Shown here: one piece after another, positions 1-7,600 of the stretch
Layout: each line of letters begins with the position of its first letter
How positions within the stretch are numbered: position 1 is the stretch's first letter
Assembly (NCBI RefSeq): GCF_049257235.1
Contig: NZ_JBMMUF010000006.1
Coordinates: 186,001 to 250,000 of the forward strand
Source: Pseudoalteromonas sp049257235
GTDB lineage: Bacteria; Pseudomonadota; Gammaproteobacteria; Enterobacterales; Alteromonadaceae
DNA length: 64,000 bases
Reading direction: 5' to 3'
The notes under the pieces: generated by a model
What the model saw: only the letters and a program-made list of their open reading frames with translations
What the model was told of the DNA's origin: nothing
The model's database searches: none
Program-made: the position numbers and the translations under genes

Positions 1-1
1 C

Positions 2-223
2 ACCATGGAGTCTATCCGCAACGACTCTCGCAGTGTGAACGATATCGTTGCCCAGCAAGCAGACAACACCCAAGAAATTGCGACTCAAAGTGCACAGTTT
101 AGAGAAGACTTTGAGCGCGATGCAGATAACATTCAGCAACTTGATGAGCAAATTCGTCTTATGGCTGGTGCCATTGAGCAGATGCAGGCCCAAGTAGAGC
201 GCTTTAGAGCGCTTAAACGTTAA
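2..223 (+). CDS. Methyl-accepting chemotaxis protein, C-terminal fragment
   Basis: The reading frame is open from the window edge and ends at 223, so only about the last 73 residues are present. The text is polar and helix-forming with heptad-like spacing and ends in a coiled coil (residues like IEQMQAQVERF). It contains the runs DIVAQQADNTQEIATQSAQF and LDEQIRLMAGAIEQMQ, as expected for the descending helix of a chemoreceptor signalling domain. Such proteins relay ligand binding to the CheA kinase at the inner membrane. The hairpin tip that would prove the family lies outside the window, so this is a pattern-based call. A different coiled-coil protein remains possible. The next gene starts 15 bases downstream on the same strand. 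Confidence 0.55.
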   Translation, partial: TMESIRNDSRSVNDIVAQQADNTQEIATQSAQFREDFERDADNIQQLDEQIRLMAGAIEQMQAQVERFRALKR

Positions 224-238
224 TAAAGTCGCAGCGGT

Positions 239-742
239 ATGTTTGGCAGGTATTCGAAGCTTATCGTTAGCACAATATGGCTGATGGCCACTGTGTGTGC
301 TCTTTGGTGGGCGATTCAACAGCGCGCATTGGAGTTTGATCCAGAAAATCAGCTGCAATCACCACAGTGGTTAACGCTAGCGCGAGAAGTCAATAACACG
401 CCCCATTCTGGCCCTTCGCTCGTCATCATTTCAGATGCGTCATGCCAATGCGCTAAAGTCAGTGAGGCGCATCAAACTAAGGTAGTGAAGGATGCACTGC
501 AAGCAGGGATTGAGGTCACACAACTGCAACTGACTGATGGCCACAGAGAGTGGCTGCCAGCAGTGCCTGCCGCCATTTTATTTAATAATCAAAACGACGT
601 GATTTATGCAGGGCCGCTATCTGTTGGACTCGCCTGCGCTGCCAAAGATGGGATCATCGATACCGTGATAGCCAACTACACCCGTGGCTATCATAGTGAA
701 TTGTTGGTCAGTAATGCGATGGGATGCTATTGCCGAACTTAG
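239..742 (+). CDS. Small membrane-anchored thioredoxin-like protein (DUF6436 type)
   Basis: This 167-residue protein has an N-terminal membrane segment at about residues 9-26, so it is probably anchored in the inner membrane with a periplasmic body. The middle reads like a thioredoxin-fold strand followed by a Cys pair (SLVIISDASCQCAKVSEAHQ), with a later cis-Pro-like stretch (VPAAILFNNQNDVIYAGP). Further cysteines lie near the end (GCYCRT). I recall this pattern from DUF6436, a family without an assigned reaction, but could not search. The Cys-x-Cys spacing differs from the Cys-x-x-Cys of classical oxidoreductases, so a redox role is only inferred. It converges on the next gene with a gap of 23 bases. 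Confidence 0.6.
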   Translation: MFGRYSKLIVSTIWLMATVCALWWAIQQRALEFDPENQLQSPQWLTLAREVNNTPHSGPSLVIISDASCQCAKVSEAHQTKVVKDALQAGIEVTQLQLTDGHREWLPAVPAAILFNNQNDVIYAGPLSVGLACAAKDGIIDTVIANYTRGYHSELLVSNAMGCYCRT

Positions 743-765
743 GCTGACATGGTGCCAGCCAACGC

Positions 766-1068
766 CTAGGTGAGATTACGGATTTCCATGTCTGAAATAT
801 GATCCATCAAGCCATCGCTTGGTCCACACTCATCATATGCAGATTGCATTTTCAACAGCGCCTTGGTCGCTCCCAAGTTAGCAAGTGCTTGCTCCGCTTC
901 TCTGAGTGAATTAAACGGCTTCATGGCTTGGCGATTGTCGCCCAGAATATGGTAGTTGCCCTGCGAGTCTAATGCACCGGCTAGATAATGGTTAGCGTCG
1001 GCATAGCTCAGGATGATGGCGTTGTATTGGTTATCGGCCAGTGCTGCTTTTAGTTCGTTTGCTTGCAT
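766..1068 (-). CDS. Small cytosolic protein, DUF6482 type
   Basis: This 100-residue hypothetical protein has no signal peptide and no membrane segment. The text (MQANELKAALADNQYNAIIL at the start, then YLAGALDSQGNYHILGDN) resembles the DUF6482 family of small gammaproteobacterial proteins of unknown role; this is from memory. The start at 1068 was chosen because AGGAG lies 7 bases before this ATG. An ATG nine codons upstream, at 1095, has no such site. The gene is monocistronic, converges on the preceding gene, and is separated from the kinase gene downstream on its strand only by the interval 1069-1149 that lies on its 5' side. Confidence 0.6.
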   Translation of the reverse strand: MQANELKAALADNQYNAIILSYADANHYLAGALDSQGNYHILGDNRQAMKPFNSLREAEQALANLGATKALLKMQSAYDECGPSDGLMDHISDMEIRNLT

Positions 1069-1149
1069 GGAAAAGCTCCTCTTTATGCTCACCAAGAATT
1101 AAACGTTTTAAGTGCACAGACCGATTAAAAAAAATACATATTTTTTGCT

Positions 1150-2379
1150 TTACGCTGTAGGGATACGCATCTCAAAGCATGCTCCGCCAAGAGTGTCACT
1201 TTCTCGCACGTGAATATCGCCACCATGCCAATGAATGACCTTTTTGGTAATCGCTAGCCCCAAGCCGTAGCCTAATTGAGTATTATTATGTCTCGTGTAA
1301 GGCAGGAAAAGCTCATCAATTTCTTGCGCGTTTACCCCACTGCCGTCATCTTCAACACGCAGGACTAGGTGTTGCTGTTTTATAACCAAAGTGAGCTTTA
1401 TTTGGCTGTCGGCATACTTAAAAGCGTTGTCAATCAAGTTCTTGATAGCACGAGATAAAAAGGGTAAGTCGACCTTTACTACGGGATCGTCTGCAACTGA
1501 AAATACATAATCTTTGTGGCTATACGTGCTCAATTGCTCTAAATATCCGTTGATTGTCGCCGACAGGCGGTGCTCCTTTATTTCCAGCTGTGGTTGCTCG
1601 TGCTCCGCTTTTGAGAAGTTCAAGTATTGCTCTATCAGCGCTTCAATTTCTACCACGTCCTGTTTTAACAAGACTTTGCTTTTATCAAGGTTATCCTCAT
1701 TCAGCGTCGCCAAGGTGAACTTTAATCTCGATAAATTCGTTCTGAGCTCATGAGATAGCGTACCTGAGAGCTCCTTTTGCAACGCCATGAGTTTGGCTAT
1801 TTTGTGCAACATCCAATTAATGGTATCTGTCACTGGCTTGAAAAAACGAGACGAAGGCACTGCTAGGTTATCGAGATCTTTACTCTGAGCGAACTGCTCA
1901 GTTGCTTCTTTTATTCGCCATATATCGCGATATAAAGGCCATAAAATAAGTAAAAAGGCGACACCTAAAACAACATAGAATAATACACTGTACCAACGCC
2001 AGTATGTGGGCTCATCAACAAGTAAAGGGCCTATTTCAAGCACATAACGGGGTGAAAAAGGGTAGTAAAAATAGAGCTCTGATTTATCGCTCACCACTAA
2101 CGGTTGTTGCTGAGAAAAGCGCGTAGAGTAGCTCTGCGGTAAGACAAAATTTGCCCGTTCAAGCAACCTGAGTTGCGTTGATGAAAACGTTGTCGACGCG
2201 TCACAATCAACCGTCGCGCAATGATGTTGTGCAAGCTCTAATAGCAGGTGTAAGCTCTGTGTCATGCCATGAGGCTTATCAGACTCATTGTGACGCTGAA
2301 ACCAAAAGTCAGCGGTTAAAATAAGTGAAAATAGCACCAGCACGACAACAAAGTAGTATTGAATTAATCGACTGATCAT
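1150..2379 (-). CDS. Sensor histidine kinase of module A
   Basis: A 409-residue membrane kinase expected to sense an envelope signal and phosphorylate the regulator encoded just upstream. Membrane segments lie at about residues 8-24 and 130-149 and enclose a roughly 105-residue periplasmic sensor. A HAMP-like linker follows, then the H-box (LSHELRTNLSRLKF, phospho-acceptor His210). The ATPase domain has the N-box LIDNAFKYA, G1 DDGSGV and G2 GYGLGLAI. The usual Pro after HELRT is Asn215. Its layout resembles RstB-type kinases. Its ATG overlaps the regulator stop codon by 4 bases (ATGA), implying translational coupling. It is the last gene of mipA-DUF3019-regulator-kinase and has a paralogue at 15734-16936. 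Confidence 0.9.
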   Translation of the reverse strand: MISRLIQYYFVVVLVLFSLILTADFWFQRHNESDKPHGMTQSLHLLLELAQHHCATVDCDASTTFSSTQLRLLERANFVLPQSYSTRFSQQQPLVVSDKSELYFYYPFSPRYVLEIGPLLVDEPTYWRWYSVLFYVVLGVAFLLILWPLYRDIWRIKEATEQFAQSKDLDNLAVPSSRFFKPVTDTINWMLHKIAKLMALQKELSGTLSHELRTNLSRLKFTLATLNEDNLDKSKVLLKQDVVEIEALIEQYLNFSKAEHEQPQLEIKEHRLSATINGYLEQLSTYSHKDYVFSVADDPVVKVDLPFLSRAIKNLIDNAFKYADSQIKLTLVIKQQHLVLRVEDDGSGVNAQEIDELFLPYTRHNNTQLGYGLGLAITKKVIHWHGGDIHVRESDTLGGACFEMRIPTA

Positions 2380-3074
2380 TGGCTTTTCACCGAGAGTAAG
2401 TAGCCTTGTCCCCAGAGAGTTTCAACCTCACACTTTAGATTCTGATACTGCTCAAGTTTCTTTCTTAGCCTGCTCACACGCCCATCGATTGTGCGATCAG
2501 AACCATTGTATTGCCTACCAACAGTATTAACGAACAAGAACTCTCTACTCACTTCCTTTCCTTGCTGAGACGCAAGAATCCACAGTAAGTCAAACTCACA
2601 TCGCGTCAACGCAATGGGTTGGTCATCAACTTTTACGACGCGATTTGGCTTATCAATCGTCAGGTTCTCAATTTCGATCACGTTTTGATTTTCTTTATAG
2701 GGCAGGCCGCGTCGCAGACACGCGTTAATGCGCGCTAACAGCAATTCAGGTTCAACGGGCTTAGTTATGTAATCATCCGCTCCGAGTTTAAACCCCTTGA
2801 GTTGATGGTAGCTGTCATTTAAGGCCGACATAAAAATGTAAGGGCCGTCGAATTTATTTCGAATCGCCCGAGCTATTTCAAAGCCGTTTGTCCCTGGCAG
2901 CATGACATCGCATAGAATTAGGTCAATAGAACCACTACTCACAATACTTTCTAGGTTATCGCCGTTAACGAAATGCTTAACAATAAAGCCATTGCTACTG
3001 AGAAAATCACAAATTGAACGAGCGAGACGCTGATCATCTTCAATCAGCAAGATACGATACTCAATTGTGTGCAT
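2376..3074 (-). CDS. OmpR-family response regulator of module A
   Basis: A 232-residue transcription regulator. The receiver domain carries the acidic pair Asp13/Asp14, phospho-acceptor Asp56 (LILCDVMLPG) and the TKP lysine. It is followed by a winged-helix DNA-binding domain with RTIDGRVSRLRKKL near the C terminus, identical over that stretch in the module B regulator (16942-17661). The start at 3074 was chosen because it lies directly after the stop of the DUF3019 gene (3076), has GGAG upstream, and begins just before the first beta strand; longer in-frame starts would add a Cys-rich tail inside the upstream gene. It should be phosphorylated by the adjoining kinase. Likely targets, by inference, are the mipA operon and the divergent protease. 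Confidence 0.92.
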   Translation of the reverse strand: MHTIEYRILLIEDDQRLARSICDFLSSNGFIVKHFVNGDNLESIVSSGSIDLILCDVMLPGTNGFEIARAIRNKFDGPYIFMSALNDSYHQLKGFKLGADDYITKPVEPELLLARINACLRRGLPYKENQNVIEIENLTIDKPNRVVKVDDQPIALTRCEFDLLWILASQQGKEVSREFLFVNTVGRQYNGSDRTIDGRVSRLRKKLEQYQNLKCEVETLWGQGYLLSVKSQ

Positions 3075-3075
3075 A

Positions 3076-3462
3076 TCAAAAAACACTCCATATATGGCGG
3101 CGCACTTGGCGCACATCAGCACGTAATTGGCGCACAAATATTGTCTCTTTCACTGCCTGTTGAGGCGAGCGTAACTCAAACTCTTGAGATTCGAGTAAGA
3201 CGATATCCTTCGTTAACTTCACTTCTTTGGTGTACGCACAGTGCAAGGGCTCATCCTCAGAGGCTTTGAACAAACACGCTTGCATTGGCTGCGTTAACCG
3301 CCAGTAAAATATGAACCGTTGGTGGCACAGCTTTTCTTGCTCAACAATGCATAACGCTGGCTTTATTGAAAATTCCTTGATCTCGTTTTGTGCACTGACG
3401 CTAAAACTCAGCGCCGTGATAAAAACGAAACACGTGGTGATAAGCAATGGCCTAAAGCACAT
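3076..3462 (-). CDS. Small secreted four-cysteine protein, DUF3019 type (module A)
   Basis: A 128-residue protein with a signal peptide (about residues 1-24, ending FSVSAQ). The mature part has four cysteines spaced C-x7-C-x16-C-x11-C, which could form two disulfides in the periplasm, and a basic C-terminal stretch ending in WSVF. The paralogue at 17661-18053 has nearly the same cysteine spacing and ends WSIF. I recognise the pattern as DUF3019, which has no assigned function and is typically found next to two-component genes in Alteromonadales. Its start overlaps the end of the mipA gene by 11 bases, and its stop precedes the regulator start by one base, so the operon is tightly coupled. A role as an accessory periplasmic sensor is conjecture. 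Confidence 0.75.
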   Translation of the reverse strand: MCFRPLLITTCFVFITALSFSVSAQNEIKEFSIKPALCIVEQEKLCHQRFIFYWRLTQPMQACLFKASEDEPLHCAYTKEVKLTKDIVLLESQEFELRSPQQAVKETIFVRQLRADVRQVRRHIWSVF

Positions 3463-4288
3463 ATTTTATCCCCACGAAGAAGCTGTAAGGAGCAGTTGTT
3501 CTCAGCAGTGGGCTGTCATTAACACCTCCACCAAACCATTGCTGCTGAAAGGAAGCAACAGCCGCGAGCTGTTCACTCATAGGATACGCAACATTTACTC
3601 CTAGCAACCAATCAAGGGTAGCGCTTGCCTGATAGTGATGATCGCCACTGACAATGTCGCCCTCTCGAACACTGAAATAATAACGCGACAAGGCGTCACT
3701 CTTGTATGTGAGTCGCCCCTCAAGAGACACTTGAAATGGCTGTAGGCTGATATTTTTTAGCAGTCTTAGTTTCGTTTCACTGCCATGATGAACATTACTC
3801 ACATCTTTTTGCCACGAGATATAAACATTTACCCACTGTGAGTCATAAAAACGCGTCTCTACTCCGCCCAGATAAGACATTGAGCGATGCGCAGGGGCCG
3901 CAGGCCGAGGTGTGAGCAGATCATAAAATGACCCTGAAAATGACCCTGCAAATGCGCCATACTCTTGTCGATGCTTACCAGGAAAATACACACCATCAAA
4001 GTTTTGTGAGCCTATCAGCTCGACAACCCAACCTTTTTTTTCTATCAACGCGTATGAGGCATTTAAATTATCCAGTGAAAATCTTTCACCGTAATAGCGA
4101 ACGTCAGGCAGGATGTATAAAGGGATTTCTTGTCTACCTTTTAATGGACTTGCGAGTTTGCCGTAACCAAAAGCAGCCCCCAAAACCCATGAGTTACTTG
4201 GCTGGTAGATATAATCACTTTGTGTTGATTTGACACTCATAGAGGTCAGTATCGTCGCTAAAGCGAACAAATTCATGGCAAGTTTCAT
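3452..4288 (-). CDS. MipA/OmpV-family outer-membrane protein (module A)
   Basis: A 278-residue protein with a signal peptide (about residues 1-23) followed by alternating beta-strand text typical of a small outer-membrane barrel. The early signature WVLGAAFGYGKLASPL, then IPLYILPDVRYYG, fits MipA/OmpV proteins. The C terminus (PYSFFVGIKYVL) looks like a last barrel strand. The family includes MltA-interacting protein and Vibrio OmpV; its members occur in the outer membrane and have been tied to envelope and antimicrobial responses. This is the first gene of the minus-strand operon and is divergent from the giant subtilase across 349 bases. The second copy (18053-18997) shares the sequence plan, including the G-x-GYGKL and IPLYI segments. 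Confidence 0.82.
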   Translation of the reverse strand: MKLAMNLFALATILTSMSVKSTQSDYIYQPSNSWVLGAAFGYGKLASPLKGRQEIPLYILPDVRYYGERFSLDNLNASYALIEKKGWVVELIGSQNFDGVYFPGKHRQEYGAFAGSFSGSFYDLLTPRPAAPAHRSMSYLGGVETRFYDSQWVNVYISWQKDVSNVHHGSETKLRLLKNISLQPFQVSLEGRLTYKSDALSRYYFSVREGDIVSGDHHYQASATLDWLLGVNVAYPMSEQLAAVASFQQQWFGGGVNDSPLLRTTAPYSFFVGIKYVL

Positions 4289-4637
4289 AACACAGCCGAG
4301 TCGTGGTAGTTAGGGCTGAACTATACTTAAACGAGCATAACTTAAGCAATATTGGTGAAGTCTTAAAAATTGCAAAAACTCAATTACCCATAAAAGCAAC
4401 ACATTGATATATAACAAGAAAATAATATTACATTTACGCATCATACAAATTTGCACATTTATCACCTAAATCAAAAATAGCGATATAAATCATAACCTTA
4501 TAATAAGTCACGCCTCTAATTTCACCGCTGTTTCCATGTAATTTCGGACACTTTGCTACAAGTAAAGCCTTTTCCTCATGCTTTTATAGAGATTGCTTTT
4601 TAGCACTTCTAATAACAATTAACCGGGAGGATTTGTT
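4289..4637. promoter_or_regulatory. Divergent intergenic region between mipA operon A and protease A
   Basis: This AT-rich gap must hold the promoters of both divergent units. Visible elements are CTTAA repeated at 4326, 4341 and 4362 on the mipA side, and ATTTCGGACAC at 4541-4551 on the protease side. A near match of the latter occurs upstream of mipA B and of protease B. The ribosome-binding site GGGAGG lies at 4625-4630, 7 bases before a TTG start. I could not pick out a convincing -35/-10 pair for the protease. No small gene was seen here. Confidence 0.5.
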
Positions 4638-7600
4638 TTGAAACTCAAAGCAATCTCAGCTGCCACACTGGCGGCGCTCTATTCAGCAGGAATAGCGGCA
4701 TCAGTCTCACAAGGCTGGCAACCGCTGAACATCTCAGCAGAAAAAATTGATATCAAAAAAGAGTCAATTGAAAACAAGCGTAAGCAATTTGATTCTCTGA
4801 ATCCCAAATTGAGACAAGGCGCTACAAATCGTGTTTTTAAAAAGTTAAAGCCAGAAGACAAGTTCACTTTCGAGCAAGATGTTACCGGCACTAATGTGTA
4901 CATCATTCAACTCAAAGACGCGCCAATCGCGACCTATCAGGGTGGTGTAAACGGTATCCCTGCCACCGTATTGCAACCTGTTTCAGCAACACAATATGGA
5001 CAGCGCACGGCAAGTCAGCCACACAGCAATAAGCTATTTACTAATTCTCGTGCACATTCCAGCCATATCTCTCAATACCAGTCATATTTGCACGACGAGC
5101 AAAGCGCTTTTGTCAGCGAAGCGCATACCCTAGGTGTACCACTCAATGTGCGTAGACGCTTCACTGCAACGCTCAACGCTGTAACTGCAGAGTTAACGCA
5201 ACAAGACGCGGCACAACTGGCTAAATCAGACCGTGTTGTGAGCATTGAGCGCTCAATTTTACATACCATCGACTCTGATGTTGGTCCTCAGGTGATCAAA
5301 GCAGATCAGCTTTGGACTGGGCAGGGCTCTCATGATGGCTTGGCATATAAAGGTGAGGGTCAAGTCATAGGTATTATTGATACCGGTATTAACAGCGACC
5401 ATGTGTCTTTTGCAGACGTTAGTGATGACGGTTATGACCATACCAACCCCTTAGGTGAAGGTAATTATTTAGGCCAGTGTCAGCTAGAGGAATTCGCCGA
5501 GCGCTGTAACGACAAGCTTATTGGTGTGTATACCTGGGATATCATTGCTGACATGTACGATGCAGAGTACTTCCAACCAGGGTACCCAAATCATAATCCA
5601 TGGAACCCACAGGAAATTCGCCCTTATTTTGGTGAAGACTATAACGGTCATGGTTCTCATGTAGCAGGCACGGCTGCCGGTAATGTGGTATTTGAAGCAC
5701 CTTTGCAATTACCGAGCTTTGATGCAGACCCAGACACGCTAGGGAATACTGGCGATGGCCGCGATACAGGCTATGTAACACAAGTATCGGGTGTTGCCCC
5801 GCGTGCAAACGTCGTCATGTACCAAGCGTGCTACGGTGGCGATGGCGTTACAAACCCATATTACGGTTGCCCTACAGAAGCGACGTTGGCATCAATTGAG
5901 CAGGCTGTGCTTGATGGCGTCGATGTTATTAACTATTCAATCAGTGGTGATGGCTTCCCTTGGGAGCAAGCAATTGAACAGGCATTCTTCTCTGCGTATG
6001 CAGCAGGGATATCGGTTGCGGCTGCCGCTGGTAATGGTGGTTTTAACTCACCGACAAACCACAACTCACCTTGGCTCCTAAACGTTGCAGCAACGCACCA
6101 TGGCCGTACTTTTGATGTTGAAGAGAAAACACTGGGAGAGTTTAGTGGTGGTGATACCACGGCACCTGCTGAAATTACCGGAGCGAGTATTTCTGAAGGC
6201 TTCACTGGCATCTTGGTTTCTGCTGAAAATTACGGTGATAAAAGCTGTGATTCTGAGTTTGCACCAAACACCTTTAGCAGCGACGAAATTGTTATGTGTG
6301 AGCGCTCAAATATGCCACGCATGGCAAAGGCCGAACATGTAAAAGCGGCTGGCGCAGGCGGTTTCATTCTGTATAACCAATCGCTGTATGGTAGCAGCTC
6401 AGCCTTAGTTACCGACATGTACCCGCTACCAAGTATCCATATTGGCAAACGAGATGCTGACAAAGTGCTTGCTTGGATGGCTTCAGGTTCAAACCATATG
6501 GCCACCATTTCACAAGCAAATGCATTTGCAACCGTCGATGAAAGCAAACAAAACCTTATTGCCTCATTTACCTCAGCAAAACAAAACCCTAAATTTGACG
6601 GCACATTGACGCCGAGCATCTCCGCACCGGGTGTGCAAGTGTTTGCGCCTTGGTCTGATGATCAACCGTTTACCGCCTACCCATCTGCCGCAGATTGGAA
6701 TGTCATCGACGGCACATCAATGGCATCGCCGCATGTTGCTGGTGCCTTAGCGCTAATCCGCCAAGCTCACCCGCATTGGAGTGTTGCGGAAGTTCAATCT
6801 GCCGCACAAATGACGGCAAATGCTGATATGGACGATGGTTCTGGCCGCGATCCGTATTTACGTGGCGGCTCTGGTCTAATCAACGTGGCCGCAGCAGTTA
6901 ATGCTGGCTTGGTGATGGATGAAACAGCCATCAACATGGAACTGGCCAACCCACGCAATGGTGGTAACCCTACCACTCTTAACTTACCTACATTAGTAGA
7001 CACATCGTGTGAGCAAACATGTAGTTGGATGCGCACAGTTACCGCCACTAAAGATGGCACATGGACAGTAACTGGCACACCGAATCACGATGCGGTATCC
7101 GTAGAGATTTCAGCTTCTCCTGCTACTTTTAGCCTAAAAGCAGGTGAGTCTCAGACCATCATAGTCACTGCGAAAATTCTTGATGCAGTCACGCAAAATA
7201 GCAGTCCAGAGAACAGCTATCTGTTTGGCAATGTGACGCTGGAGTCTGCAGATGCAGATACACCAAATGCTCACTGGCCAATGAAAATTCGTTTTTCACG
7301 TAACGACTTACCGCAACTTCTTAATATTGAAGCACATCGCGATAAGGGCCAATACACAATTAAAGATATGCCAGTATCTCGTCTAGCAGAGTTTAATGGC
7401 CGTGCATTTGCAGCAGCCAAAGCACCTGTTGAAATACTCACAATGGCGCAAGACGATGATACCGTTTCACCTTACTTTGACAGTGATCTTAACGGTGCTG
7501 CGGTGAGATGGATTGATGTACCAATGGGCTCAAAGCGTCTTTTTGCTGATGTAATTCGTCACGTTTCTTCAACGGCCAAAGAGCCTGTTGATTTCGGTGA

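Noticed and set aside
4326..4366. CTTAA repeats before mipA A as the regulator binding site
   Set aside because: Spacings of 15 and 21 bases do not match the 10-11 base periodicity of OmpR-family direct repeats, and no counterpart is seen before mipA B.
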